The notes beneath the pieces are model-generated. The model worked only from the letters and a program-made list of their open reading frames with translations, was not told the DNA's origin and did not search any database. A stretch of 64,000 nt of DNA from JAENVU01 sp038250905. Lineage in GTDB: Bacteria; Actinomycetota; Acidimicrobiia; IMCC26256; JAENVU01. The translations under genes and the position numbers were made by a program. How positions within the stretch are numbered: position 1 is the first letter of the stretch; each line of letters starts with the position of its first letter. The stretch spans positions 1 to 64,000 of the forward strand of contig JBBSBV010000017.1 in NCBI GenBank assembly GCA_038250905.1, read 5' to 3'. Positions 7,661-17,252 of the stretch are shown piece by piece.

Positions 7661-10111
7661 GTGGCGACCACCAAAGCACGCAGCCGTTCGAGTGCCCCCA
7701 AGTCGAGTCGAGGCGCGTCGAGTCGGGGGAAGTCGAAGCCGGCGAAGCGCTCGAAGCGGGCCCCGGTCGAGAAGACCTCACGGGTCCGCGAGGCGGCCAA
7801 GACCCAACTCCGCGGACACGGCGGGGACGCACTCGCCATCGGCGTGATGGTGGTGGGCCTGCTCTCCGGACTCGCCCTCGCGACCGACCTCACCGGCCCG
7901 GTCGGTGCCGCGCTCGGCGACGGTCTGACCGCGCTGCTCGGCAACGGCGCATTCCTGGTGCCCGTGTCGCTGATCGCGTTCGCGGTGCTGTCGCTGTGGC
8001 GTCGTCCCGATGCGGACGAACCGGCCGCCGCGCCCATGCGCGTCGGCATCGGTGTCGGGCTCGTGGTCATCGCGGCGGCCGGCCTGATGCACGTCTTCGG
8101 GGGCACACCCGCGCTCTCGGGCCCGGTCGAGGCGTTGCGTGACGCCGGTGGATACTTCGGTGGGCTGATCGGCGCGCCGCTCGCGGCCGGACTCGGCACC
8201 GTCGGCGCCGCAGTGGTGCTGGTCGCCCTCTTGGGCTTCGGCCTCCTGCTCGCGCCCGGGACATCGATCCGGGGCGTCGCCGCGTCGATCGGTCACGGTG
8301 CGGTCCACGTCAAGGAACTGATCGTGCGCGGGCTCGAGCTGCGCGCCACGGGCGACGGTGAATCCGACGACGGCGAGACCGACCGGCGGCCCCTGCCGTC
8401 GCGCCGGACGACCGTCGAGTCCATCGCCGACGAACCGGTCCTCGATCTCGTCGAACCCGAGGACGCGTTCGAGGAGGTCGGCTACGAGGACGAGGACGAA
8501 GACGAAGACGAGGAACCGATCGCGGCGGAGTACGTCGAGGACGAAGACGAGGACGAAGACGAGCCCGTCGAGGTCATGGTCCGCGAGGACGCCAAGGGCC
8601 AGATGGCGATCGACCTCACCGCCTACGGCCACGGCGACTGGACGCTGCCGCCGCGCGATCTGCTGAAGCGCAGTGCGGCCAAGGCGATGGACACCCGCGC
8701 GGTCGAGCAGGGCGGCGAGGTCCTCCAGGCCACGCTCAAGGACTTCGGCGTCGACGCCAATCTCATCGGCATGACCGTCGGGCCGACCGTCACCCGTTAC
8801 GAACTGGAGCTGGCACCGGGCGTCAAGGTCAACCGCGTCACCGGGTTGAGCCACGACATCGCGTACGCGATGGCCAGTCCCGACGTGCGGATCCTCGCGC
8901 CCATCCCCGGCCGCAGCGCGATCGGCGTCGAGGTCCCGAACAAGACCCGTCAGCTCGTCACCCTCGGCGACATCCTGATGTCGAGCGAGGCCGCGCAGGC
9001 CACGCATCCGCTCGAGGTCGGACTCGGCCGCGACATCGCGGGCCACTCGCACATGATCAACCTCGCCCAGATGCCGCACCTGCTCATCGCGGGCCAGACC
9101 GGCGCCGGGAAGTCGAGCTGTATCAACAGCCTCATCACGTCGATCCTCATGCGCTGCACACCGGAGCAGGTGCGCCTGATCCTCGTCGACCCCAAGCGCG
9201 TGGAGCTCGGCCAGTACAACGGGCTGCCCCACCTCCTCACCGAGGTCGTCACCAACCCGAAGAAGGCGGCGAACGCGCTCGAGTGGGCGGTCCGCGAGAT
9301 GGACCTGCGCTACGACCTCCTCGCCGAGGCCGGGGTGCGCGACATCACCGGCTACAACGCGATGTACGACCGGGGGGACCTGCCGACGGCGGAGAGCCCC
9401 GACCCGCACGGCGGTCGCACCTACGAGCGGTTGCCGTTCATCGTGATCGTGGTCGACGAGTTGAACGATCTCATGATGGTCGCGGCACGAGACGTGGAAG
9501 CGAGCGTCTGCCGAATCGCGCAGATGGCACGGGCCGTCGGCATCCACCTCGTCATCGCCACCCAACGGCCGTCGGTCGACGTCATCACCGGGGTCATCAA
9601 GGCCAACGTGCCGAGCCGGCTCGCGTTCTCGGTGAGCACGCTCGCCGACTCGCGGGTGATCCTCGACCAGCCGGGCGCAGAGAAGCTGATCGGCCACGGC
9701 GACATGCTGCTCATGTCCGCGTCGTCGTCGCGTGCCCAGCGCATCCAGGGTTCGTGGGTCGACGAGGAATGTGTCCGCAAGGCGGTGGCGCACTGGCGTC
9801 GTCAGGTGCAGACGCCGCAGTACGTCGAAGGACTCCAGGGTGACGTCTCGAGTGGGAGTGGCGGCGGGAGCGGTCGCGGCGGTGACGACGACGATGACGA
9901 TCTGCTCGCCGAGGCCATGGAACTGGTGGTGCGCAGCGGGCTCGGTTCGACGTCGATGCTCCAGCGCAAGCTGCGGGTGGGATTCGCCCGCGCCGGTCGA
10001 TTGATGGACCTCCTGGAACAGAAGGGCATCGTCGGGCCGAGCGAGGGTTCCAAGGCCCGTTCGGTGCTCATGACCGTCGACGAGTTCGAGGCGATGCACG
10101 TCGACGCGTAG
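7661..10111 (+). CDS. ftsK: DNA translocase FtsK/SpoIIIE
   Basis: An 816-aa septal DNA pump. A Lys/Arg/Ser-rich cytoplasmic N-terminus is followed by about four membrane segments (residues ~45-200), an acidic linker of Glu-Asp repeats at ~264-307, and the RecA-like motor with Walker A AGQTGAGKSS near 480 and Walker B FIVIVVDELNDL near 590. A Gly-rich linker leads to the C-terminal winged-helix gamma domain, which reads KOPS-like polarity sequences. It clears chromosome termini through the division septum. GTG 7661 is preferred over the overlapping TTG 7658 because it fits the leaderless pattern. Unlike many actinobacteria, rimO is four kilobases away, separated by glycosyltransferases and a hydrolase. 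Confidence 0.95.
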   Translation: MATTKARSRSSAPKSSRGASSRGKSKPAKRSKRAPVEKTSRVREAAKTQLRGHGGDALAIGVMVVGLLSGLALATDLTGPVGAALGDGLTALLGNGAFLVPVSLIAFAVLSLWRRPDADEPAAAPMRVGIGVGLVVIAAAGLMHVFGGTPALSGPVEALRDAGGYFGGLIGAPLAAGLGTVGAAVVLVALLGFGLLLAPGTSIRGVAASIGHGAVHVKELIVRGLELRATGDGESDDGETDRRPLPSRRTTVESIADEPVLDLVEPEDAFEEVGYEDEDEDEDEEPIAAEYVEDEDEDEDEPVEVMVREDAKGQMAIDLTAYGHGDWTLPPRDLLKRSAAKAMDTRAVEQGGEVLQATLKDFGVDANLIGMTVGPTVTRYELELAPGVKVNRVTGLSHDIAYAMASPDVRILAPIPGRSAIGVEVPNKTRQLVTLGDILMSSEAAQATHPLEVGLGRDIAGHSHMINLAQMPHLLIAGQTGAGKSSCINSLITSILMRCTPEQVRLILVDPKRVELGQYNGLPHLLTEVVTNPKKAANALEWAVREMDLRYDLLAEAGVRDITGYNAMYDRGDLPTAESPDPHGGRTYERLPFIVIVVDELNDLMMVAARDVEASVCRIAQMARAVGIHLVIATQRPSVDVITGVIKANVPSRLAFSVSTLADSRVILDQPGAEKLIGHGDMLLMSASSSRAQRIQGSWVDEECVRKAVAHWRRQVQTPQYVEGLQGDVSSGSGGGSGRGGDDDDDDLLAEAMELVVRSGLGSTSMLQRKLRVGFARAGRLMDLLEQKGIVGPSEGSKARSVLMTVDEFEAMHVDA

Positions 10112-10174
10112 CCCGCGGCACGGGTTTCGAGTTCCGTGGCCATGGCCCGAACCGGTGAGAAGGGTCGCGTGGCG

Positions 10175-10187
10175 TACTGTCGGTTCC
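10175..10187 (+). promoter_or_regulatory. leaderless-type -10 element
   Basis: TACTGT, seven bases, then ATG 10188, with no ribosome binding site. Confidence 0.45.
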
Positions 10188-11372
10188 ATGGCAGGTGCTC
10201 GGTCGCGAATGTCGCCCCGAGCTGCCTATACGTGCACCGTCGCGACCCTCTGCGTCGCGGGACTCCTGCAGCTGGCGATCTATCGGCACGGCGGTCACAC
10301 CGCGCTGGGCGACATCCCGGGGCGGTTCTTCGCGTGGAGACTCGGTCCTCACTCCCTGCCGTACATCGATCGTCCGGTCGAGTACCCACCGGTGATCGGG
10401 CTCCTCGCGTACCTCGTGGCACTGTTCGGGCGCACCGCCGGCTGGTTCTTCCTCCTGACCGCGCTCTTCAGCGCGGCCCTCGCGCTCGTCATGACCGGCC
10501 TCCTCGGCAGGTACGACACGCCCCGGCTCACGCGTTGGGTCGTCGGTCTCCCGGTGGCGCTCTACGCGTTCCACAATTGGGATCTCGTCGCGATGGTCCC
10601 GTTGGTCTTGGGGATCACTGCCTTCGAGTCGGGCTCGGACGGCGCTGCCGGGGCGTGGCTCGCCCTCGGGATGTCGGCGAAGGTGTTCCCCGGGCTCTTG
10701 ATCCCACCGTTGGCGGCGAAGCGCTGGTTCGACGGTGACCGACGCGGCGCGATCCGACTCGTGGTCGGCGCGGTGGTCGTGACACTGGCGATCAACGTCC
10801 CCATCGCCGTCGCGTCGTGGGACGGGTGGTCGTACCCCGCGCGGTTCCAAGGTGCCCGCCACGCGACCTGGGGGAGTCTGCTGTCGTGGGTGACCTCCCC
10901 GCCGTGGGGTGGCCGTTGGACCGTCGGCGATCCGGCCCAGGTGGCCAACGTCGCGGCCGCCGGATTGCTCGCGGCCGGGCTCGTCACGATCAGTTACCTC
11001 GGCGTGCGCCGTCGGCTCGGCGCGGCGGCCATCGGCATGGCGACGGTCGGCGTCTTCATGCTGACGAACAAGGTGTATTCACCCAACTACGACCTGTGGC
11101 TCGTCCCCTTCTTCGTCCTGCTGCCGATCGGCCGCCGCTATTGGATCGCCTTCTGCGCGGCCGACCTCGCCGTCTTCGTCGTGGTCTTCGGCCGGTTCCA
11201 CGGCTTACTCACCCGGCACCTCGGCGCCGAGCTCGTGCCGTACGTGATCTTCGCCCGGGCCGTCGTGGTCGTGGCCCTGATCGCCATCGCCTTGCGCCCC
11301 CTGCGGCCCGAGGATTCCCCCGAGCGGGCGCCCGGTCGTCCCGAGGTCCCACGCCTCGACCTGGCCCGATGA
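10188..11372 (+). CDS. GT87/DUF2029-like polyprenyl-phosphate sugar transferase (multi-pass)
   Basis: A 394-aa integral membrane protein with about ten hydrophobic segments. The extracytoplasmic-type motif DRPVEYPPVIGLL near residue 65 and VYSPNYDLWLVPFFVLLP near 300 match mannosyltransferase-like DUF2029/GT87 proteins, which use polyprenyl-phosphate-linked sugars to build cell-envelope glycolipids. Donor and acceptor are unknown. Its TGA overlaps the next ATG (ATGA), so the two membrane proteins form a coupled pair. Confidence 0.7.
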   Translation: MAGARSRMSPRAAYTCTVATLCVAGLLQLAIYRHGGHTALGDIPGRFFAWRLGPHSLPYIDRPVEYPPVIGLLAYLVALFGRTAGWFFLLTALFSAALALVMTGLLGRYDTPRLTRWVVGLPVALYAFHNWDLVAMVPLVLGITAFESGSDGAAGAWLALGMSAKVFPGLLIPPLAAKRWFDGDRRGAIRLVVGAVVVTLAINVPIAVASWDGWSYPARFQGARHATWGSLLSWVTSPPWGGRWTVGDPAQVANVAAAGLLAAGLVTISYLGVRRRLGAAAIGMATVGVFMLTNKVYSPNYDLWLVPFFVLLPIGRRYWIAFCAADLAVFVVVFGRFHGLLTRHLGAELVPYVIFARAVVVVALIAIALRPLRPEDSPERAPGRPEVPRLDLAR

Positions 11373-12931
11373 GGCTCGCCATCCGGGATCGGGTCCGGCG
11401 GGACCTGCGGGTCGTGAACCCCGGGATCGTCGTCGTCGTGGTGACGGTGATCGCGGCGATCGCGGTTCGCGGGTGGATCCTCGGTGGTCCGCTCGGCCGG
11501 GTCGACGGTGACGAAGCCGTCGTGGGCCTCATGGGGCTCGCGTTCGCCCATGGCCACGTCACCGCGATGTTCTGGGGTCAGAACTACGGCGGCGCGATCG
11601 AGCCCGCGACGACCGGCATCTTGTTCCAAGTGCTCGGCGCGTCGCGGATGACCCTCAAGCTCGTGCCGCTGCTGTTCGCGTGCGGGAGCGGACTGGTGTT
11701 GTGGCGGATCGCACGAGCGGTGTTGGATCGGAGGGCGGCGGCGTTCGCGGGCGCGTTGCTGCTCGTCTACCCGCCGTTCTCGGTCTGGTGGTCGACCAAG
11801 GCCCGCGGGATCTACTGGGCGGCGATGTTCATCGTGCTGCTCGCCGTGCTCGTCGGTCTCCGGTACGTGGCGACCGCACACCGGCGTGACCTCCTGATGT
11901 TCGGTGTGCTCGCCGGGTTGGCCTGGTGGACCAACCCCCAGTCCGTCTTCGTTCTGGCGCCGTTCGGTGTCTGGCTCCTGGTTCGTTCGGCCGCTCGGTG
12001 GCGCGAACTCGGGCTCCTCGTGACGGCCGCGGTCATGGGCGCGCTGCCCTGGGCATGGTGGAACGCGCACCACGCCTGGAACTCGTTGTCGCTACGGCAT
12101 CGACGCAACCATTCCGCCTACCTCGATCGGCTCCAACTCTTCGCGACCCGGAATCTCCCGGAAGCGCTCGGCCTGCGAACCCCGTACAGCGGCCGCTGGG
12201 TCCTGGGACCGGTCGGTGGTCCGCTGCTGTATTCCCTGGGTCTCGTCGCCTTCGGGTTCGCCCTCGTGTCCCTGGCTCGGGCCGAGTCCCGAGTGCGGCG
12301 ACGGTGGGAAGCGGTACTCGTCGTCATGCTCGTCTACCCGTTCGTCTACGCGATCCCGGCCCAGACCAGTTATACGGGCGAACCTCGTTACCTGCAGTTG
12401 CTGATGCCCTTCGTGATCCTCTTCGCCTGTCGCGCGCTGGTGTCGCCCGGCCGCCAACTCCTCGTGCTCGCGGGAGCCATGGTCTTGACCGTCTCGGTGC
12501 TCGGCGCCACCGCCTCGACGACGAACCGCGAAGCTGCGACCAAGGAAGCACACCCGCCCGACATGACCCGGCTGGTCCGGGTCCTGCGCGCCGACCACGT
12601 CCGGGCGGTGCACGCCGGGTACTGGATCGCGTATCCCGTGAGCTTCGCGTCCGGCCAGACGATCCTCGCCGATTCCAGCGGACTGGTCCGGGATCGGGCG
12701 GGGCAGGTTCGCGCCGCTCGGGCGAACCCGTCGGCCTATGTGGTGCTCCGCGGGAGTGAAAGCGACTTCAGGCTCGCCGCCTGGTTCACGGCCGCCCACG
12801 ATGCCTTCCGCCGCACTGTCGTCGCGCGGTACTCGGTGTACGACGTCGACACGAGGACGGGTCGGCTGCTCCAAGCACAGGTCGAGCGTCCGCGCCCGAA
12901 GGCCGACCACGTCCCCGGACACAACACCTAG
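11369..12931 (+). CDS. GT39-like multi-pass glycosyltransferase, putative
   Basis: A 520-aa membrane protein with a first helix near residues 20-40, then GRVDGDEAVVGLMG, an acidic loop motif (DxDE-like) typical of GT-C dolichyl-phosphate-sugar-type transferases, then WGQNYGGAIEP and about ten further helices. About 120 soluble residues close the protein. It likely acts with the preceding GT87-like protein on an envelope glycan; that link is inferred from the four-base overlap. It ends at TAG 12931, where the CTAG palindrome also supplies the stop of the opposing hydrolase gene. Confidence 0.65.
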   Translation: MRLAIRDRVRRDLRVVNPGIVVVVVTVIAAIAVRGWILGGPLGRVDGDEAVVGLMGLAFAHGHVTAMFWGQNYGGAIEPATTGILFQVLGASRMTLKLVPLLFACGSGLVLWRIARAVLDRRAAAFAGALLLVYPPFSVWWSTKARGIYWAAMFIVLLAVLVGLRYVATAHRRDLLMFGVLAGLAWWTNPQSVFVLAPFGVWLLVRSAARWRELGLLVTAAVMGALPWAWWNAHHAWNSLSLRHRRNHSAYLDRLQLFATRNLPEALGLRTPYSGRWVLGPVGGPLLYSLGLVAFGFALVSLARAESRVRRRWEAVLVVMLVYPFVYAIPAQTSYTGEPRYLQLLMPFVILFACRALVSPGRQLLVLAGAMVLTVSVLGATASTTNREAATKEAHPPDMTRLVRVLRADHVRAVHAGYWIAYPVSFASGQTILADSSGLVRDRAGQVRAARANPSAYVVLRGSESDFRLAAWFTAAHDAFRRTVVARYSVYDVDTRTGRLLQAQVERPRPKADHVPGHNT

Positions 12932-14094
12932 TTCCGGTCGAGGCATTGGTACGTGGCGCGCACCAGGTTGGCGCGCCGGCGGTCGACGGCCTCCGCGAGC
13001 TTCAACCGGTTCATCACGTACCCGAACCCGATCCGATGATGCGGGTCGGCGAAGCCCAGTGAACCGCCGGCACCCGAATGCCCGAACCCGTCCGGTCCCG
13101 CCTCCGGGTTGAGGCTGGGGCTCACGGAGTACCCGAGTCCGTAGCGCACCGGCCCGCCGAGCACCGCGTCGGTGCCGTCGCTGACCGTCTCGGTGGCGCG
13201 TGCGACGGTCGCGGGCTCGAGGATCCGTACGCCGTCGACCGGGCTCACGAGCGCGGCATACATGCGGGCGACCGCGTGCGCGCTCGCGGTCCCGTTGGAC
13301 GACGGCAGTTCGCACGCGTGGACCGCGCGCGAGTTCCACATATCGTCGTAGTGGAAGAGGTTCGCCGGTCCGGTGAGCGCGTCGCCCATGAGCGTTCCCG
13401 GCGCCATGATCGCGTCCATGAATGCCCGCACCTCGGGATCGCTCGCCGGAGGTGGCGTGATGACCGGCGCGACGCGCGGCTCCACCGACTCGGGGAGCCC
13501 GATCCACCAATCGAGTCCGAGCGGCTGCGCGATCTCGTCGCGGAAGAACCCACCCAACGTCCGACCGTCGATCCGTCGGACGATCTCGCCGACCATCCAG
13601 CCGTACGAACGCATGTGGTAGCCGACGGCCGTGCCCGGTTCCCAGCGTGGCGCCTGGCGGGCGAGTTGCTCGACGACCGGGTCCCACGCGAGGGCCTGCT
13701 CGAGGGTGAAGTCGCCCTCGACCACGGGCAGTCCCGCCGAGTGCGAGAGGACGTGGCGCACGAGCACACCCGCCTTCCCGTTCGCCGCGAAGTCCGGCCA
13801 GTACTCGGCGACCGGGGCGTCGGGATCGAGGCGGCCGCGTTGCACGAGCAGGTTGGCGCAGGTCGCAGTCGCGCCCTTGGTGGTGGAGTAGACGAGCGCG
13901 ACCGTCTCCGCGGTCCAGGGTCGATCGGTGGCCGGATCGGCGATCCCGCCGACCAGGTCCACCACCGGTGTGCCATCGAGGTACACGCAGCAGGCCGCGC
14001 CCACGTCGCCGTGTTCGAAGTTGGCCGCGAAGACCTCGGCCACCGCGCCCCAGCCCGGTGCCACGAGTCCGTCGACGGTCGGTGCCTCGCTCAT
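12928..14094 (-). CDS. serine hydrolase, beta-lactamase/esterase family
   Basis: A 388-aa class C beta-lactamase-fold hydrolase. The SxxK catalytic motif is STTK in VYSTTKGAT (near residue 75), and a tyrosine motif sits in YHMRSYGWM near 160. GHSGAGGSLGFADP near 350 occupies the KTG-box position. Such proteins are usually esterases or peptidases rather than antibiotic-resistance enzymes. No signal peptide is seen, so it is likely cytoplasmic. Start set at ATG 14094 instead of 14118 because TACACT lies exactly six bases upstream, pointing away from rimO. Confidence 0.8.
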   Translation of the reverse strand: MSEAPTVDGLVAPGWGAVAEVFAANFEHGDVGAACCVYLDGTPVVDLVGGIADPATDRPWTAETVALVYSTTKGATATCANLLVQRGRLDPDAPVAEYWPDFAANGKAGVLVRHVLSHSAGLPVVEGDFTLEQALAWDPVVEQLARQAPRWEPGTAVGYHMRSYGWMVGEIVRRIDGRTLGGFFRDEIAQPLGLDWWIGLPESVEPRVAPVITPPPASDPEVRAFMDAIMAPGTLMGDALTGPANLFHYDDMWNSRAVHACELPSSNGTASAHAVARMYAALVSPVDGVRILEPATVARATETVSDGTDAVLGGPVRYGLGYSVSPSLNPEAGPDGFGHSGAGGSLGFADPHHRIGFGYVMNRLKLAEAVDRRRANLVRATYQCLDRN

Positions 14095-14106
14095 CGGCGG
14101 AGTGTA
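14095..14106 (-). promoter_or_regulatory. leaderless -10 element of the serine hydrolase gene
   Basis: TACACT, six bases, then ATG 14094 on the minus strand. It sits back to back with the rimO promoter. Confidence 0.6.
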
Positions 14107-14121
14107 CGGAGGCGCCACCGG

Positions 14122-14133
14122 TAGGATCCGGAG
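14122..14133 (+). promoter_or_regulatory. leaderless -10 element of rimO
   Basis: TAGGAT, six bases, then GTG 14134. Only 39 bases separate the two divergent start codons. Confidence 0.6.
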
Positions 14134-15447
14134 GTGGTCGATCGCTTCTACGTCGAGACGCTCGGCTGCCCGAAGAACGCCGTGGATTCGGACAAGGTCG
14201 TCGCGAGTCTCCTGGCCGACGGCCTATTGCCGGCCGATCGGCCCGAGGATGCCGACCTCGTCGTGGTCAACACCTGTGCGTTCATCGACGCGGCCCGTCA
14301 GGAGTCGATCGACGTCGCCCTCGCGCTCTCCGACTCGCGCAAGTCCGGCGCCCGGCTGGTGGTGACCGGTTGTATGGCCGAGCGCTACGGCACCGAACTG
14401 GCCGATGCGCTGCCCGAGGCCGATGCCGTGGTCGGTTTCGCCGACGAGGGCGCCATCGCGGACGTCGTGCTCCGCGGCCGGAAACCGACCGGCGTCCGCG
14501 ACCTCCTCGAGCTGCCGCGCCCCGCGCCGCGCGCCCCGTGGGCCTACGTGAAGGTCGCCGAAGGCTGCGACCGGGCGTGCGCGTTCTGCGCGATCCCGTC
14601 GTTCCGCGGCGCGCAACGGTCGCGCAGCATCGAGTCGATCGAGGCCGAGGTCGCGTCCCTGGTCGACGGCGGGGTGGGCGAGGTCGTGCTCGTCGCCCAG
14701 GACCTCGCGTGGTACGGCCGCGACATCGGCGCGCCAGGATCACTGGCGCCGCTGCTCCGTCGGCTGGACGCGCTCGCCGACCGCGGCCTCGCGCGGATCC
14801 GGCTCCTCTACCTGTACCCGAGCGAGGTGAAGGACCCCCTCGTCTCGACCATGCTCGAACTGCCGACAGTGGTCCCGTACTTCGACCTCTCGCTGCAACA
14901 CGCGTCGGCGTCGTTGCTGCGGCGGATGAAGCGGTGGGGCAGCGGCGAACGGTTCGCGGCCACGATCGACGCGATCCGAGCCGTCGAGCCCGACGCGGCG
15001 TTCCGATCGTCGTTCATCGTGGGATTCCCTGGTGAGACCGAGGACGATCACGAAGAGCTGCTCGAGTTCCTGCGCGCGGCCCGCCTCGACTGGGCCGGGT
15101 TCTTCCCGTTCTCGCCCGAGGACGGCACCGCGGCGGTGGATCTCGACGGCGAGGTGGAGGTGACGCTCGCAGCCGAGCGGTTGCGCGAGTGTGGTGATGT
15201 GCAGGAGCCGATCACCCAGGCGGCGCGCGACGCACTCGTCGGGACCACCACCACCGTGCTGGTCGACCGGGTCGAGGCCGGCGCCGTGATCGGCCGTTCC
15301 CACCGCGAGGCACCCGAGATCGACGGCGTGATCCGCGTGCCGAATGCGAACGCCCGCCCGGGCGCGCAGATCAAGGTGGAGATCACCGACGCGATCGGTC
15401 CCGACCTCGTCGGGACCCCGCTCCACGCGGTCGTGGGGCGGCCGTGA
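14134..15447 (+). CDS. rimO: ribosomal protein S12 methylthiotransferase RimO
   Basis: A 437-aa radical-SAM methylthiotransferase. It has an N-terminal UPF0004 domain (VETLGCPKNAVDSD, VVNTCAFIDAA, TGCMAERYG) with three cysteines for the auxiliary cluster, the radical-SAM C-x3-C-x2-C motif CDRACAFC near residue 145, and a C-terminal TRAM domain. It adds a methylthio group to the conserved aspartate of ribosomal protein S12. RimO is favoured over MiaB because the opening is ETLGCPKN and a separate MiaB is present at 21.1 kb. It overlaps pgsA by four bases. Confidence 0.93.
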   Translation: MVDRFYVETLGCPKNAVDSDKVVASLLADGLLPADRPEDADLVVVNTCAFIDAARQESIDVALALSDSRKSGARLVVTGCMAERYGTELADALPEADAVVGFADEGAIADVVLRGRKPTGVRDLLELPRPAPRAPWAYVKVAEGCDRACAFCAIPSFRGAQRSRSIESIEAEVASLVDGGVGEVVLVAQDLAWYGRDIGAPGSLAPLLRRLDALADRGLARIRLLYLYPSEVKDPLVSTMLELPTVVPYFDLSLQHASASLLRRMKRWGSGERFAATIDAIRAVEPDAAFRSSFIVGFPGETEDDHEELLEFLRAARLDWAGFFPFSPEDGTAAVDLDGEVEVTLAAERLRECGDVQEPITQAARDALVGTTTTVLVDRVEAGAVIGRSHREAPEIDGVIRVPNANARPGAQIKVEITDAIGPDLVGTPLHAVVGRP

Positions 15448-16010
15448 ACTCGCCTGCGCAATCGGTCAAGCGGTTCGGCCCCGGTGCGCTCGCCACGCCC
15501 GCCAACTTCATCACGGTCGGCCGGCTCCTGCTGGCGATCCCGACGCTGCTCCTCATCGAGCGGGACGGTTCGACGTGGGTCACGTGGGGCCTCTGGTTCT
15601 TCCTGTGCGCGACCGACAGTGTCGACGGTTGGCTCGCCCGCCGCGACGGCACCACCCGTTCGGGTGCGTTCCTCGACCCGATCGCCGACAAGGTCCTCAC
15701 GCTCGGCGGGTTCCTCGCGCTCGTGTCGCGTGGTGACGTGTGGTGGTTGCCCGTGGCGATCATGGCGGCGCGGGAGGTCTGGATCTCGATCTACCGGGTC
15801 GTCGCCGGGAAGAAGGGCATCTCGTTGCCCGCGGCGCGGCTCGGCAAGTACAAGGCGTTCATCCAGATGCTGACCGTCGGCGGCTTCGTCTGGCCCCTGA
15901 CCGCCGATATCGAATGGCTCACCGTCGGGCTGCTGTGGTTCGCGGTCGCACTCACCGTGCTGTCGGGAATCGACATCTTGCGGCGGGGCTACCAAGAAGG
16001 AAAGGCATGA
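15444..16010 (+). CDS. pgsA: CDP-diacylglycerol--glycerol-3-phosphate 3-phosphatidyltransferase
   Basis: A 188-aa CDP-alcohol phosphatidyltransferase with four or five membrane helices. The family motif D-x2-D-G-x2-A-R-x8-G-x3-D-x3-D is visible from DSVDGWLARR to GAFLDPIADK (residues ~55-82). It makes phosphatidylglycerol phosphate for anionic phospholipids. The rimO-pgsA-cinA order supports PgsA over other CDP-alcohol transferases. GTG start within the rimO stop. Confidence 0.88.
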   Translation: MNSPAQSVKRFGPGALATPANFITVGRLLLAIPTLLLIERDGSTWVTWGLWFFLCATDSVDGWLARRDGTTRSGAFLDPIADKVLTLGGFLALVSRGDVWWLPVAIMAAREVWISIYRVVAGKKGISLPAARLGKYKAFIQMLTVGGFVWPLTADIEWLTVGLLWFAVALTVLSGIDILRRGYQEGKA

Positions 16011-16019
16011 GGGACGCGC

Positions 16020-17252
16020 GTGAGATGTGACGTGCTCGCCATCGGGACCGAGTTGTTGCTCGGCCAGATCGTCGACACCAACTCGAGCTGGATCGGCGAG
16101 CACCTCGCCATGGCCGGCATCGACACGATGGAACACCGGAAGGTCGGGGACAACCTGCCCCGGATGATCACCGCGCTCGTCGAACTCCTGGAGAAGGCCG
16201 ACGCGGTCATCGTGTGCGGCGGGCTCGGACCGACCCAGGACGACGTCACCCGCGAGGCGATCGCGGCGGTCATGGGTGTCGAGCTCGAGCGGCGCGAGGA
16301 ACTGGTCGAGCAGATCTCGGCGATGTTCGGGGCGCGGAAGCGCGACATGCCGCTCAACAACCTCCGTCAGGCCGAGATCCCGGTCGGCGCGGACGCCATC
16401 CCCAACCCCATCGGGACCGCACCGGGGGTGCGGGCGCGGATCGGCGACAAGGTCGTGTACGCGGTGCCTGGCGTCCCCTACGAGATGCACAGGATGGTGC
16501 AGGAACAGGTGCTGCCCGATCTGCTCGCCCGTGCGGGGGAACAGGCGGCGATCGTGAGCTTGTCGCTCAAGACGTGGGGCCAGTCGGAGTCGGGGCTGGC
16601 GGAGATGATCTCGCACCGCGTCGATGCCCAGACCAACCCGACCATCGCGTTCCTCGCGCGGGGCATCGAAGGGCTCGTCGTTCGGCTCACCGCCAAGGCC
16701 GGGACCGAGGCCGAGGCGCGGGCGCTCATCGCCGCCGAGGAGGCGGAACTCCGGGCGATTCTCGGACCATTGGCCTTCGGTATCGACGACGAGACCATCG
16801 AGCACGCCGCCTTGACCGCATTGTCGAAGCGCGGCTGGACCCTCGGTGTCGCCGAATCGCTCACCGCCGGGTTGATCGGCTCGCGGATCGGCGCTGTCCC
16901 CGGCGCCAGTGCCACGTTCCGCGGATCGATCGCCTCCTACGCGACCGACGTGAAGCGCTCGCTGCTCGGCGTGACGGCCGAGCGGGTCGTCAGCGAGGAA
17001 TGTGCGCGTGAGATGGCGGTGGGGGCGCAACGGGTGCTCGGTGCCGACGTCGGCATCGCCGCGACCGGGGTCGCCGGCCCCGAGGAGCAGGACGGTCAAC
17101 CCGTCGGCACCGTGTGTTTCGCGATCGCGTTGCCCGACCGCGAGCCGGAATCCTTCTCGACCCGGTTGCCCGGGGATCGGGAGCGGGTCCGGCAGTTCGC
17201 GGCGATCTCGCTGCTCAACGGACTGCGCCAGCGCCTCGCCGCCCTCGACTGA
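16020..17252 (+). CDS. cinA: CinA family protein (NMN amidohydrolase / competence-damage protein)
   Basis: A 410-aa two-domain CinA. The N-terminal MoaB/COG1058 domain has AIGTELLLGQIVDTNSSWI, VCGGLGPTQDD and PIGTAPG; the C-terminal CinA amidohydrolase domain has LGVAESLTAGLIGSRI and GIAATGVAGP. It recycles nicotinamide mononucleotide to nicotinate mononucleotide. GTG 16020 opens with RCDVLAIGTE, the normal family start. It precedes thpR and recA, as in many actinobacterial and firmicute genomes, and shares TGATG with thpR. Confidence 0.92.
   Translation: MRCDVLAIGTELLLGQIVDTNSSWIGEHLAMAGIDTMEHRKVGDNLPRMITALVELLEKADAVIVCGGLGPTQDDVTREAIAAVMGVELERREELVEQISAMFGARKRDMPLNNLRQAEIPVGADAIPNPIGTAPGVRARIGDKVVYAVPGVPYEMHRMVQEQVLPDLLARAGEQAAIVSLSLKTWGQSESGLAEMISHRVDAQTNPTIAFLARGIEGLVVRLTAKAGTEAEARALIAAEEAELRAILGPLAFGIDDETIEHAALTALSKRGWTLGVAESLTAGLIGSRIGAVPGASATFRGSIASYATDVKRSLLGVTAERVVSEECAREMAVGAQRVLGADVGIAATGVAGPEEQDGQPVGTVCFAIALPDREPESFSTRLPGDRERVRQFAAISLLNGLRQRLAALD

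Noticed and set aside
8452..8580. Acidic-repeat stretch as an unstable DNA repeat
   Set aside because: GAGGACGAAGAC-type codons simply encode the FtsK Glu/Asp linker; the units are irregular.
7778..10189. 803-codon minus-strand open frame opposite ftsK
   Set aside because: Mirror of the biased codon use of ftsK; no recognisable domains or start signals.
10817..11368. Long 5' extension of the GT39-like gene
   Set aside because: It overlaps the preceding membrane-protein gene in another frame and reads as Arg-rich shadow; ATG 11369 overlaps the upstream stop naturally.
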